This document shows, piece after piece, positions 9,999 to 19,326 of a stretch of 64,000 nt of DNA; the first letter of the stretch is position 1; each line of letters begins with the position of its first letter. The DNA is from Rubrivivax sp. GTDB taxonomy: Bacteria; Pseudomonadota; Gammaproteobacteria; Burkholderiales; Burkholderiaceae_C. The DNA lies in the NCBI GenBank assembly GCA_027485165.1, contig JAIXRN010000059.1:43599-107598 (forward strand), written 5' to 3'. The notes under the pieces are model-generated. The model had not been told where the DNA came from. It saw only the letters and a program-made list of their open reading frames with translations, and searched no databases. The translations under genes and the position numbers were made by a program.

Positions 9999-11911
9999 TA
10001 ATGTACGACCCTTTGGGACGCGCCGACAGGTATTGGCCCATTCGGGATGACGAACTCAGACGCACCAGCAGCAGTTTTGCCACCTCCAACGAAGCCAGGA
10101 TTTGTTCGATTGATGGGTGATGCAATGCCTTGAACCTTAGCACTCGGGAACTCAATTATTCTGAGAGGCGAAGTTTGCGGTATTGCCAGTTTGTTAGCGA
10201 TTTGATTTGCGGATAGACCGCGTAGTTCTCTTGCGTTGGTCACGAAGACATCGAGGTCCCCCGGTTTGCCAAGCGAGGTCGGCCTCAAATTGCCGGGAAC
10301 GACTCGGGCGAAAGTTCCAGATACCGGGTTCGCTACACCCCGTGCTGCCTGCCTGGCACCGACAATGAAGACTGTTTGCGGCGCTGCAGCCGAGACCGCT
10401 ATGCCAGCGCCGATCCCAACCCCCACACCAACTTCGCCCCACGTTGGTTCGATGTAGGGGCCCCCAGGCGCATTCGCTGCGCCACTTGGAGGAGTCGCCA
10501 CACCCGAGCCTCGGCCGTCGAGGATCGGTAAGCCTCGGCGCTCTGCTGCTTCGCGCTGCTGTCGACAACCCTCGTCGTCGCTGCTGCAGGCCAATCGACC
10601 ATCAGGGTCGACAAATCCATACGGATTGTTGTGAGCGTAAACATATCTGTTGAATTGCCTCCCAGAGTCCCAGTCGGTAACAACCGGGTCAACACTTAGG
10701 AAAGCCCCTGCAATGGGATCGTAATACCGCTGCTGCATGTACACGAGCGCAGTATCCGCATCATTCACATGCCCCGTGTACCCCACACCCTGTGGCACGG
10801 CGCCTTCGGCCACTGCACCGTACGGTTCATAGCGTGTGCGGCTGGTAACTTGGCCCGCTGCGTTGCTGCGCGCCACCGGGCTGCCCAAGGCATCGGTGTG
10901 GACATAAGTCACAGCGCCGCCTTCGCCCACCTCTGCCACCAGCCGCTTGCCCAGTGATGCGAAGCGCGTGTGCCCATGGGTGCTGTCCCAGGTGAACAGC
11001 AGCTGCCCGCTCAAGCTGTACGCCGAAAGGCGCCCGCTGCCATCTGCGCGGCCCAGCCAGTGGCGCCTGCCGTGGCCGTCGTAGTAGTAATACGCACGGC
11101 CGTGCACATGGCGCAGCCGGTTACCCAGGTCGAAGTGGTAGGCCTGGGCGCCACGTTGGATGACGTTCCCGTTGGCGTCGTAGCCGATGCCAATGTTCTG
11201 GCTGCCCGTCATGGCCACCAGGCGCTGGGTGGCCGGGTCCGTGTGGTGGACCAGGCTGCGGCTGCCCACCGTGCTGCGGGTGATGTTGTCCAGGGCGTCG
11301 TACTGAAAGTGCCCGAAGCCCCAGCGGCCGTCGGCCACGGTCAGCCGGTCCAGCCCGTCGTACTGCATGCTGACGCCAGCCAGACCCTCGAATTCGTCGG
11401 CCATCGACTGCACGTTGCCGGCGGCGTCGTGGCGGTAGCGGTACTGGATGACGTTGTGGTCGCGCCAGAGTTCGGGCAGGCCCCGAACGTTCTGCTGCGT
11501 CTGGTGTACCACCCCGTTGCCCAAACGCATGCCGGCCAGTGATCCGTTGGGGTGGTAGTACGCTTCAGCCGCATAAGCCCCGGCGCGGGTCGGGCGCCCC
11601 AGTGCGTCGGGTGCGTAGTCCACCCAGCCCCAGGGGTCGGTCAGGCCCGCGACATCGCCCTGGGCGTTGATGGCCCAGTAGAAGTTCCAGCCGGTCCCGG
11701 GCGTCTGGCTGGGCCAGCTCAGCCACTCGGACTTCAGCAGCCGGCGGTTGTTGTACTGGTAGGTCCAGGTCAGTTCGCTGGAAGACACCTCGGCCGGCAG
11801 GCCGTCAGGCGTGTACGTGCGCCAGACGCTGGGGCTGCCGTCGCCGTAGGTGGTGCTCAGCAGCCGGTTGCGCAGGTCGTAGCTGTGGCTGATCTTGCGT
11901 GCTGCCGGTAC
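9998..11911 (-). CDS. Rhs protein, C-terminal part: core and polymorphic toxin tip (after in-frame TAG)
   Basis: This frame continues directly from the N-terminal Rhs part after one TAG at 11912-11914. The first possible internal restart is a GTG at 11788, without a clear ribosome site. It encodes YD-repeats, then the hyperconserved Rhs core (YVHTDALGSPVARS, YEPYG, YYDPIAGAF, RYVYAHNNPYGFVDPDG). After PDGR the sequence changes to a variable tip of about 200 residues: a Gly/Ala-rich hydrophobic stretch, then a toxin-like domain with PTSLGKPGDLDVFVT, SPINRTNPGFVGGGKT and FVIPNGPIPVGA. That last pattern resembles what I recall as 'polymorphic toxin type 10'; its biochemical activity is not evident. 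The Imm27-like gene follows by one-base overlap. Confidence 0.8.
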   Translation of the reverse strand, partial: VPAARKISHSYDLRNRLLSTTYGDGSPSVWRTYTPDGLPAEVSSSELTWTYQYNNRRLLKSEWLSWPSQTPGTGWNFYWAINAQGDVAGLTDPWGWVDYAPDALGRPTRAGAYAAEAYYHPNGSLAGMRLGNGVVHQTQQNVRGLPELWRDHNVIQYRYRHDAAGNVQSMADEFEGLAGVSMQYDGLDRLTVADGRWGFGHFQYDALDNITRSTVGSRSLVHHTDPATQRLVAMTGSQNIGIGYDANGNVIQRGAQAYHFDLGNRLRHVHGRAYYYYDGHGRRHWLGRADGSGRLSAYSLSGQLLFTWDSTHGHTRFASLGKRLVAEVGEGGAVTYVHTDALGSPVARSNAAGQVTSRTRYEPYGAVAEGAVPQGVGYTGHVNDADTALVYMQQRYYDPIAGAFLSVDPVVTDWDSGRQFNRYVYAHNNPYGFVDPDGRLACSSDDEGCRQQREAAERRGLPILDGRGSGVATPPSGAANAPGGPYIEPTWGEVGVGVGIGAGIAVSAAAPQTVFIVGARQAARGVANPVSGTFARVVPGNLRPTSLGKPGDLDVFVTNARELRGLSANQIANKLAIPQTSPLRIIEFPSAKVQGIASPINRTNPGFVGGGKTAAGASEFVIPNGPIPVGASQRVVH

Positions 11912-11914
11912 CTA
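11912..11914 (-). other. In-frame amber codon interrupting rhs
   Basis: The minus strand reads GAT-TAG-GTA here. The 41 codons downstream stay open in the same frame and encode normal Rhs sequence (KISHSYDLRNRLLSTTYGDG), joining the 978-residue upstream part to the 596-residue part. Total uninterrupted length would be 1617 codons. A single substitution, a sequencing error or suppression are all possible. Confidence 0.9.
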
Positions 11915-14848
11915 ATCGGGGTTGCATGCGCCCGGGTCTGTCAGGCTCAATCCTGTGGCGCGCCACAGCAGGTTGTCCGCCGCGTCGTACTGTTCGACCG
12001 TTGCGCCCGTCTCCGGCTCGATCGTTTTGCACAGTCGCTGGTGCATGTCATAGACATATCGCTTTGCGGAACTGATCGTTCCGTTCGGGCCAGGGCCCGT
12101 GCGGGTGATGCTCCGAGCCTTGCCGAAGATGTCGCGGTCGATCGCCACGGTCACACCTTCGGGTGCCGTGATGAAGGTGATGGCACCGTCCGACGGTTGA
12201 TCGAATACCTGGAACTGATGGACCTGGGCGTAACCACGGGGGTTCGTCACCCGTTTTCTGGCGCCTGGCAGATAGTCTGTCCGCGTTGTCAATGTCCCCA
12301 GTTCGCTGGCGGCGTGCTGCGCCACGACGCGTCCCAGGGCGTCGTACTGCCAAGTCGTTCCAGGCGAGTTCACGTCCAACGCGCTGCGGCGTGGATAGCT
12401 GGTGAAAGCTTTGCGTCCTTGTTCGTCGTAGCGCGTTTCGACCGCGCTTGCCGTGGACGACTCGCGTTGTGAGTCGAAGGAGTAGGACAGCCGCTCACGC
12501 CACAGCGCGTCGTAGTAGCGATAGGTGACGGCTGCACCCGTGATGTCCGTCAGCCGCCAGTGGCCGGCACCGAAGCCATGGCTGTCAGAGTTCAGGCGCT
12601 CGAAGTTGATCCATCGAGGGTGGTAGCCGGCGTCGCCTTCTGGCGGGTACTGGACAGAAGCAAGGTGACCCATGGCGTCGTAGCCATAGTGCGTGGTCTG
12701 GCCAGTCTCATCGGTCGTGGAAGTGATCCAGCCACTGTCATTGACGACGGCTGAGTCTGCCGTGCCGTCGGCGTACACCACGCGCTGGGGAATGCCGCGT
12801 TTCCAGTTCTCTGGCCGTGTGGCCAGACCTCGCCCGTCGGTGACTGACGCCAGCGTTCCATCGGCGTTGTACTGCAAGCTGTGCCGTGGCAGATTGAATC
12901 GTTTTTCAAGTATCGGCAGCGCCGTGGCCTGACTGAACTCTCGTTCAAGTGAAACCAGCCCGGTGTCGGCATTGGTGACGCTCTGGGTCTGGCCCAGGAC
13001 CCAGAGCTGTGGGTGGTCGTAGTACCTGGTGATGTCCGTTCGCCCATGCCCGGTGGAGCTCCAGCTTTGCTTGCGCTCGGGTCTGGCTGCCCAGTCGAAC
13101 TGGTCATAGCGTGCGTTGAAGCTGTCGCCGTCCTGCAAGGTCGTCGTCCCCGTGAGTGGCCTGGGATGACGGTCAGCGAAGTCTTCTCCGCGCGGCATCA
13201 CAGAAGCCCCGATGGGCGACCGAAATGGCATGCCGGACAGTCGTGGCTCATACGTATGTCGCTGCGAACTCAGGATCTGCCCTGGCCCCGTCCCCTTCTC
13301 GACTTGGAAGAGCTGGCCTTCGTCGCTTCCGAAGGTGTTCCCGAAGGTGTGCCGTTCGTAGGAACCGGGTCCGAAGACCTCGGTGCTGAAGCCGGCTTGG
13401 TACTGGTATCGCCATTGGGTCGTCTGTGCACCTGCTGCTTGCACCGTTTTGCTGCGCACGGCGAACGCGTCCCAGGCCACGGGAACCCAGTCGCTGTCGT
13501 CATTGGGGTTGCTGGGGTTCCCGATGGCGCAATTCGGCCCGTAAGGATCGATGCCAGCGCGCACGAAGCGCTGGATGTCCAGCACGTAGCTGGCTGTGGC
13601 GCCCGATGGGTGAGTCACAGATCCGGTTGGCTGTGCAGCGATGGGGTCGCCAGGGTTGCCGCAGCTGCGGTAGGGCTCGCCCGGCGCCCCGGTGTTGTAG
13701 GCGAGCGGCATGTTGCGCAATGCCGCCAGGTCATAGCGCCAGGCCGTGTTGTCAGGCAGTTGCACCAGGCTCAGTCCCGCTTGCTGCCCTGTTCCTGCGT
13801 ACTGGTAGGTCCAGGTTCTGCCGTGGGCGGCGACGCGGGTGACGAACCCGTCGCCGTTGTAGTCCAGCGTGATCGACCTGCCGTCGCTTGACTGGATGTT
13901 GGCCAATCTGGGCCGCTCGTGGGCCTGCGTGGGGTGGTAGGTGTAGTTGACCCAGTTGCCGAAGCGGTCCTCGACGCGGGTGGCGTAAAGGCGCATGTTG
14001 CGGCGTTCCAGCAAGACGTAGGTCGGTCCCGGGCCGCCATGAGCTTTAGTCATCGCCAAGTTCGGTTCGTGGTGCGCGCCCATCCAGTCGAACCAGTACC
14101 GGGTGCCGTCTGGGCGCGTGGCGATGAAGCCTTCTCCGCTGCCATTGCGGATGGCGGGTAGGCAGGCGATGGCACTGAAGTCACGGGTTACCCAGCGTGC
14201 GTCGGACCCAGTGGGCCGGGGCGTGTCTGTGTTCACCGGCATCAGCAGTTGGGCGCCTTCCCCGGGCACATTCAAGGACGTACCGCTCCAGTAATCGAAA
14301 GGGCCCGCACCGGCACCGGAGGAGGGCAGCCACACATACGGTGGCACGCCATTGCCGGCACTGCAGCGCGCAGCTGGCCAGCCGGCGATGACTGAGAAAA
14401 CGCCGCCGATGTGAGGCAGATCCAGGTCCCAGTCGGCAAACGCCCGGTCCGAAACCCGCCAGCTGGTGGGCAGCCCCCGGCCCATGCTGTTGCTGCGCGG
14501 TTGGAAGCTGCGGCTGATGCGGACGGGCAAAGCGTTGTTGCCCTTGATGTCCACTTCAGTCGTCTGCAGCGTCAGTGCGCCGCTTTGTAGGCTGATGCGG
14601 TCCCCGAAGTCATTCGGGCCCAGTGCGGAAATCTGCTCCGCCCGCTTGACGTGCGCGGCGTATTCGTCCCACAAGGGGACGTTGGCCTGCACGGTCGCTG
14701 TGACGACAGCCAAGGCGAGCGCGACCAAGCCAGCGCAGCAGCGGGCGACGTACACCACTGGTCGCTGAGGCCGCCCAGCGCTCCGGTGCGGGTCGCCTTC
14801 CATACCGGTCGCGACGCGTGGTGTTTCCTCAATTTGAAGTACTGTCAT
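11912..14848 (-). CDS. Rhs/YD-repeat protein, N-terminal part (ends at in-frame TAG)
   Basis: 978 residues from an ATG preceded by a strong GGGAGGAGG ribosome site. A basic N-terminus of about 30 residues precedes a hydrophobic segment (LVALALAVVTATVQA), likely a signal peptide or anchor, so export is probable. An Rhs N-terminal region follows with LQSGALTLQTTEVDI and FQPRSNSMGRGLPTSW, then many degenerate YD/RHS repeats (for example WRYDLAALRN, TTHYGYDAMGHL, TTWQYDALGRV) forming the beta-cocoon shell. It ends with LTDPGACNPD at a TAG, beyond which the same frame continues. No VgrG, PAAR or other type VI genes are nearby, so the export route is unclear. If the stop is real, the product is a shell without toxin. 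Confidence 0.85.
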   Translation of the reverse strand: MTVLQIEETPRVATGMEGDPHRSAGRPQRPVVYVARCCAGLVALALAVVTATVQANVPLWDEYAAHVKRAEQISALGPNDFGDRISLQSGALTLQTTEVDIKGNNALPVRISRSFQPRSNSMGRGLPTSWRVSDRAFADWDLDLPHIGGVFSVIAGWPAARCSAGNGVPPYVWLPSSGAGAGPFDYWSGTSLNVPGEGAQLLMPVNTDTPRPTGSDARWVTRDFSAIACLPAIRNGSGEGFIATRPDGTRYWFDWMGAHHEPNLAMTKAHGGPGPTYVLLERRNMRLYATRVEDRFGNWVNYTYHPTQAHERPRLANIQSSDGRSITLDYNGDGFVTRVAAHGRTWTYQYAGTGQQAGLSLVQLPDNTAWRYDLAALRNMPLAYNTGAPGEPYRSCGNPGDPIAAQPTGSVTHPSGATASYVLDIQRFVRAGIDPYGPNCAIGNPSNPNDDSDWVPVAWDAFAVRSKTVQAAGAQTTQWRYQYQAGFSTEVFGPGSYERHTFGNTFGSDEGQLFQVEKGTGPGQILSSQRHTYEPRLSGMPFRSPIGASVMPRGEDFADRHPRPLTGTTTLQDGDSFNARYDQFDWAARPERKQSWSSTGHGRTDITRYYDHPQLWVLGQTQSVTNADTGLVSLEREFSQATALPILEKRFNLPRHSLQYNADGTLASVTDGRGLATRPENWKRGIPQRVVYADGTADSAVVNDSGWITSTTDETGQTTHYGYDAMGHLASVQYPPEGDAGYHPRWINFERLNSDSHGFGAGHWRLTDITGAAVTYRYYDALWRERLSYSFDSQRESSTASAVETRYDEQGRKAFTSYPRRSALDVNSPGTTWQYDALGRVVAQHAASELGTLTTRTDYLPGARKRVTNPRGYAQVHQFQVFDQPSDGAITFITAPEGVTVAIDRDIFGKARSITRTGPGPNGTISSAKRYVYDMHQRLCKTIEPETGATVEQYDAADNLLWRATGLSLTDPGACNPD

Positions 14849-15015
14849 GGCGCCTCCTCCCGCTCGAATGTCTAACGACGAACTGAAGCGTGCTCGGCGG
14901 TGTTCCGCAGGTCAATCACCCCTCGATTCCCTCCGATGGGGGCCCCATCCACGACCAACCTTGGCTCTTCAGGAACGCCTGCATTGCCGGCACCACATTG
15001 AGCCATGATCCACCG

Positions 15016-15867
15016 ATGTGGATCGACACGCACTGCCACCTGGACGCCGCTGAATTCGACGCTGACCGTGACGCCGTGGTGGCGCGTGCGCGCGCAGCCG
15101 GCGTGGGCCAGCTGGTGCTACCCGCTGTGGCCCGGCAAAACTTCGACACCGTGCGGGCGCTGGCCCACCAGCACGGCTTGGCCTATGCCTTGGGCATCCA
15201 CCCGCTCTGCACCGGCCGCGCAGACCTGTCCGACCTGGACCACCTGCGCGCCGCCCTGCAGGCCTACCGGCACGACCCGCGCCTGGTGGCGGTGGGGGAA
15301 ATCGGCCTGGACCATTTCGTGCCCGGCCTGGACCGCAGCCGCCAGCAGCAGTTCTACCTGGCGCAGCTGAAGCTGGCGCGCGACTTCGGGCTGCCGGTGC
15401 TGCTGCATGTGCGGCGGTCGGCCGACGCGCTGCTGGCCGGGCTGCGGCGCGTGCCGGTGGCCGGCGGCATCGCGCATGCCTTCAACGGCAGCGCGCAGCA
15501 GGCGGGGCAGTTCGTGGCGCTGGGGCTGCGCCTGGGCTTTGGCGGCGCGATGACGTTCGAGCGCGCGCTGCAGATCCGCAGCCTGGCCGCCAGCCTGCCC
15601 GCCACCGCCCTGGTGCTGGAAACCGATGCGCCTGACATTCCACCCCATTGGCTGTACCGCACGGCGGCGCAGCGCGCCGCGGCCACTGGCGAGCCCTCGG
15701 CGCAGCAAGGCCGGAATGAACCCGCTGAGCTGCCCCGCATCGCCCAGACCTTGGCCAGCCTGCGCGGCTGGACTGAGGGCGAGACCGCGCAGCAGACCCG
15801 CGCCAATGCCCACTTGGCGCTGCCGCGGCTGGCGGCCCTGGCCGCGCCTGCCGCGGTCGTGACTTGA
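15016..15867 (+). CDS. tatD: TatD-family metal-dependent DNase
   Basis: 283 residues starting at MWIDTHCHLD, which fits the family start; the frame is open a further 42 codons but upstream sequence is not TatD-like. Metal ligands are visible: the HCH motif at residues 5-7, GEIGLDHF with Glu/Asp, LHVRRSADAL, HAFNGS and the late ETDAPDIPP. TatD enzymes are 3'-5' exonucleases/amidohydrolase-fold hydrolases of about 260 residues. It is divergent from the rhs gene and lies 65 bases before the glycosylase gene on the same strand, so the two may be co-transcribed DNA-repair functions. Confidence 0.93.
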   Translation: MWIDTHCHLDAAEFDADRDAVVARARAAGVGQLVLPAVARQNFDTVRALAHQHGLAYALGIHPLCTGRADLSDLDHLRAALQAYRHDPRLVAVGEIGLDHFVPGLDRSRQQQFYLAQLKLARDFGLPVLLHVRRSADALLAGLRRVPVAGGIAHAFNGSAQQAGQFVALGLRLGFGGAMTFERALQIRSLAASLPATALVLETDAPDIPPHWLYRTAAQRAAATGEPSAQQGRNEPAELPRIAQTLASLRGWTEGETAQQTRANAHLALPRLAALAAPAAVVT

Positions 15868-15932
15868 CGGCAGCATGGCCCGCGCCAGAACCTGCGCCCA
15901 CACTCGCCCCATGACCCGTCCTTGACCCGCTC

Positions 15933-16472
15933 ATGTCCCGCGCCATGACCCGCCCCATGACCCCTGGCATCCCTCCGGCCCCCTGGCAAACCGGCCTGCC
16001 GCCCGTGCTGGCGCCCACCACACGCCTGGTGGTGCTGGGCAGCTTTCCGGGCGTGGCTTCGCTGCAGGCGCAGCAGTACTACGCCCACCCGCGCAACCAG
16101 TTCTGGCCGCTGCTGGGCGCCCTGTGGGGCCTGGACATGGCGGCGCTGCCCTATGCCCAGCGGCTGCAGGTGGCTCAGGAACGCGGCCTGGGCTTGTGGG
16201 ACATCTACGCCCGCTGCCGCAGGCAGGGCAGTCTGGACCAGGCCATCGAAGACGCCGATCTGAACGACCTGCCGGCCCTGCTGCGCCTGGCCCCCGGCCT
16301 GCAGGCGGTGGCCCACAACGGGGCCGAATCGGCCCGCGCCAGGCGCCAGCTGTCGGCACTGGGCCTGGCCGTGCACCGGCTGCCGTCCACCAGCCCGGCC
16401 CATGCCAGTTGGTCATTCGCCCGCAAGTGCGAAGCCTGGCGCCTGGTGCTGGCGCAGCACGGATTGGTCTAG
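15933..16472 (+). CDS. DNA-deoxyinosine/uracil glycosylase-family protein
   Basis: 179 residues of the uracil-DNA-glycosylase fold. Motif A is LGSFPGVASLQAQQYYAHPRNQFW, here split for reading as LGSFPGVASLQ and YYAHPRNQFW; the late motif is LPSTSPAHASW. The spacing matches the 'DNA-deoxyinosine glycosylase' group, which removes hypoxanthine or uracil. Three Met codons lie in the first 10 codons (15933, 15945, 15957), so the exact start is uncertain; homologues usually begin just before the conserved core. It follows tatD closely, consistent with a small repair operon. Confidence 0.85.
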   Translation: MSRAMTRPMTPGIPPAPWQTGLPPVLAPTTRLVVLGSFPGVASLQAQQYYAHPRNQFWPLLGALWGLDMAALPYAQRLQVAQERGLGLWDIYARCRRQGSLDQAIEDADLNDLPALLRLAPGLQAVAHNGAESARARRQLSALGLAVHRLPSTSPAHASWSFARKCEAWRLVLAQHGLV

Positions 16473-16552
16473 GCGTCGGTCCAGGCGTCTGCGTGGCTGG
16501 GGCCCGGCTGTTCCGCCGATGGCGGGTGCAGGCGGCGGTTATCGTCACCGGG

Positions 16553-17368
16553 GTGAAGCCATCCCACCGCGAACCCCGCGAAAAGCGCCCCGCTGTTGAC
16601 CTGCCCTCCGTCACCCTGTCTGAATACGACGGCGTGCGCTACCTGCACCTGGGGTCGATTTGGGTACAGGGGGCGATGCGCATCCGCCAGCCGCAGAAGA
16701 TCGAGCTCGACTACGTCCAGCGCATGCTGGCCAGCCTGCTGTGGCTGCCCAGCGCCCAGCTGGGCCAGGGTCAGGCGGTGCAGCTGGGCCTGGGAGCGGG
16801 CGCCATCACGCGCTTCACCTGCCAGCAGCTGCGCATGGCCACCACGGTGGTGGAGATCAACCCGGGGGTGATCGACATCGGCGCGGCCTGGTTTCACCTG
16901 CCGCCGCAGGCCGAACTGGTGTGCGGCGACGCCGCCGACTGGCTGGCCCAGGCCGAGCCCGGCAGCGTGCAACTGCTGCACGTGGACCTGTACGACCACG
17001 AAGCCGCCGCCCCGGTGCTGGACAGCGAGGACTTCTACGCCGCCTGCCGCCGCGTGCTGGACGAAGGCGGGGTAATGGCCGTGAACCTGTTCGGCCGCGA
17101 CGCCAGCTTTGCCGACAGCATCGCCCGCATCGCCGCAGCCTTTGGCACCGACCAAGTCTGGAGCCTGCGGCCCACGCGCGAGGGCAACACCGTCGTCGTG
17201 GCCGGGCGCGGCGTGGTGGTGCCAGGGCGCGACGAACTAACGGCCCGCGCCGCGCACATCGAACAGCGCTTTGGCGCCCTGGGCTTGCCTGCGCGCCAGT
17301 GGCTGCGCATGGTGCGGCCTTATGTGCCAGCCGATGTGTCGGCTTCCCCTGCCGCCCTGCACCCATGA
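16553..17368 (+). CDS. Spermidine-synthase-like SAM-fold protein
   Basis: About 271 residues from a GTG at 16553; a GTG at 16526 is equally possible and neither has a clear ribosome site. Recognisable segments are GVRYLHLGSIWVQGAMRI, LGLGAGAITRF (nucleotide-binding glycine loop), VVEINPGVID with the acidic ribose ligand, CGDAADWL and HVDLYDHEA. This is the layout of spermidine/spermine synthase family proteins without a proven amine substrate; many bacterial members are annotated only as fused methyltransferases. The stop overlaps the start of the downstream ATPase gene (ATGA), so the two are coupled. Confidence 0.8.
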   Translation: MKPSHREPREKRPAVDLPSVTLSEYDGVRYLHLGSIWVQGAMRIRQPQKIELDYVQRMLASLLWLPSAQLGQGQAVQLGLGAGAITRFTCQQLRMATTVVEINPGVIDIGAAWFHLPPQAELVCGDAADWLAQAEPGSVQLLHVDLYDHEAAAPVLDSEDFYAACRRVLDEGGVMAVNLFGRDASFADSIARIAAAFGTDQVWSLRPTREGNTVVVAGRGVVVPGRDELTARAAHIEQRFGALGLPARQWLRMVRPYVPADVSASPAALHP

Positions 17369-19212
17369 AGACTGCCCCGCCCGAAGCCCCCCCTGCGCCC
17401 AGCTCGGCCCAGGCGCCACGCCTGCCGCGCCGCGCCAGCGGCCCGGCCGGCCCGCTGGACTGGCGGCTGCTGCTGGGCTGGCTGCAGACCGACGGCTGGA
17501 TCAGCGCCGACGACGTGGACCGCGTGGCGCGGCGCTTCGGCGCCGGCAGCAGCAGCCTGCACGCCCTGGTTCGCCTGGGTGGCGCCGGCCTGCAGCGGCT
17601 GACGACGCGGCGCGCGCTGGACACGCAGGCGCTGACCGAATGGCTGGCCGCGCGCGCCGGGTTGCCGTACCTGCGCATCGACCCGCTGCGTGCCGATGTC
17701 GGCCGCGTGGCCGACGTGATGAGCGTGCAGTACGCCGAAACGCGCCGCGCCCTGCCCGTGCAGATGACAGCCACGGAAGTGGTGATCGCCACTGCCGAAC
17801 CCTTCGACGTGGCCTGGGTGCCCGAGATCGAAGCCCACACGCGCCGCCGTGTGCGCCTGGTGGTGGCGCACCCCGACGAAGTGCGCCGCTACACCACCGA
17901 GTTCTACGCCCTGGCCAAGAGCGTGCGTGCCGCGGCCAAGAGCGGCGAGAACAGCTCGGCCGGCAGCTTCGAACAGCTGGTGGAACTGGGCCGCACCAAC
18001 AAGCAGCTAGACGCCAACGACCAGGGCGTGGTGCAGGTGGTGGACTGGCTGTGGCAATACGCCTTCGACCAGCGCGCCAGCGACATCCACCTGGAACCCC
18101 GCCGCGACATGGGCGCCATCCGCTTTCGCATCGACGGCGTGCTGCACACCGTCTACCAGGTGCCGATGTCGGTGATGAGCGCGATGACCGCGCGCATCAA
18201 GCTGCTGGGCCGCATGGACGTGGTGGAAAAGCGCCGCCCGCTGGACGGCCGCATCAAGACCCGCCGCCCGGCTGCGCCTGGCGACGCTGCGGACACAGGC
18301 AGCGAAGTCGAGATGCGCCTGTCGACCCTGCCCACGGCCTTCGGCGAGAAGATGGTGATGCGCATCTTCGACCCCGACAACGCCGTCAAGGGCGTGCAGG
18401 CGCTGGGCTTCGGCGCGCACGAGGCCAAGGCCTGGGCCGAACTGATCGCACGGCCGCACGGCATCATCCTCGTCACCGGCCCCACCGGCAGCGGCAAGAC
18501 GACGACGTTGTACGCCACGCTGAAGAGCCTGGCGACCGAAGAGGTGAACGTCTGCACGATCGAAGACCCGATCGAGATGATCGAGCCTGCCTTCAACCAG
18601 ACGCAGGTGCAGCCGACGTTGGACATGGGCTTTGCCGAAGGCCTGCGCGCGCTGATGCGGCAGGACCCGGACATCATCATGGTGGGCGAGATCCGCGACC
18701 TGGCCACGGCCGAGATGGCGATCCAGGCTGCGCTCACCGGCCACCTGGTCTTCAGCACCCTGCACACCAATGATGCGGTTGGCGCCGTCACGCGCCTGGC
18801 GGACCTGGGCGTGCCGCCCTACCTGATCGGCGCCACGGTGGTGGGCGTGCTGGCGCAGCGCCTGGTGCGCACCCTGTGCGTGGCCTGCAAGCAGCCCGAG
18901 GACGGCCCGGTGCTGGGCGACCTGCACGACATGGCCAAGCCCTGGCGCCTTTCCGGCGGTGTGCGGCCCTACAAGCCCGTGGGCTGCCTGGAATGCCGGC
19001 ACACCGGCTTCCGCGGCCGCGCCGGGCTGTACGAACTGCTGACGCTGAGCGACGCCGCCCGCACCCATGTGCACCCGCAGATGGACGCCGCCGCACTGCG
19101 CCGCCAGGCCATCCAGGACGGCATGCGGCCGCTGCGCCTGGCCGGCGCCATGCGCGTAGCCGAAGGCCAGACCACGATCGAGGAAGTGCTGCGCAGCACC
19201 CCTGGCCTGTAG
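17365..19212 (+). CDS. GspE/PulE/PilB-family secretion ATPase
   Basis: 615 residues. An N-terminal MshEN-like region (about 30-190) precedes the hexameric ATPase core, which shows the Asp box (QRASDIHLEPR), Walker A GPTGSGKTTT, the HTNDA His box after the Walker B segment (QDPDIIMVGEIRD), and a tetracysteine zinc site (CVAC and CLEC). These power type II secretion or type IV pilus assembly from the inner membrane. No other secretion or pilus genes occur in the window, so its machine is encoded elsewhere. It overlaps the spermidine-synthase-like gene by 4 bases. The 114 bases downstream contain a GC-rich palindrome near 19225 without a T-run. Confidence 0.93.
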   Translation: MKTAPPEAPPAPSSAQAPRLPRRASGPAGPLDWRLLLGWLQTDGWISADDVDRVARRFGAGSSSLHALVRLGGAGLQRLTTRRALDTQALTEWLAARAGLPYLRIDPLRADVGRVADVMSVQYAETRRALPVQMTATEVVIATAEPFDVAWVPEIEAHTRRRVRLVVAHPDEVRRYTTEFYALAKSVRAAAKSGENSSAGSFEQLVELGRTNKQLDANDQGVVQVVDWLWQYAFDQRASDIHLEPRRDMGAIRFRIDGVLHTVYQVPMSVMSAMTARIKLLGRMDVVEKRRPLDGRIKTRRPAAPGDAADTGSEVEMRLSTLPTAFGEKMVMRIFDPDNAVKGVQALGFGAHEAKAWAELIARPHGIILVTGPTGSGKTTTLYATLKSLATEEVNVCTIEDPIEMIEPAFNQTQVQPTLDMGFAEGLRALMRQDPDIIMVGEIRDLATAEMAIQAALTGHLVFSTLHTNDAVGAVTRLADLGVPPYLIGATVVGVLAQRLVRTLCVACKQPEDGPVLGDLHDMAKPWRLSGGVRPYKPVGCLECRHTGFRGRAGLYELLTLSDAARTHVHPQMDAAALRRQAIQDGMRPLRLAGAMRVAEGQTTIEEVLRSTPGL

Positions 19213-19326
19213 GTTTGCGCGCGGGCGGGGCCCGCCCTGCCTTACGTGGAAACCACACTCGGGGGCCCGGAACCCGTCCCTAGAATCTGCCGCAGCCATC
19301 CAATTGGCCGTGCGAGGAGACGAAGG

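Noticed and set aside
11789..11911. Two separate rhs genes
   Set aside because: Frame is continuous across the TAG and no ribosome site precedes the GTG at 11788, so an interrupted single gene fits better.
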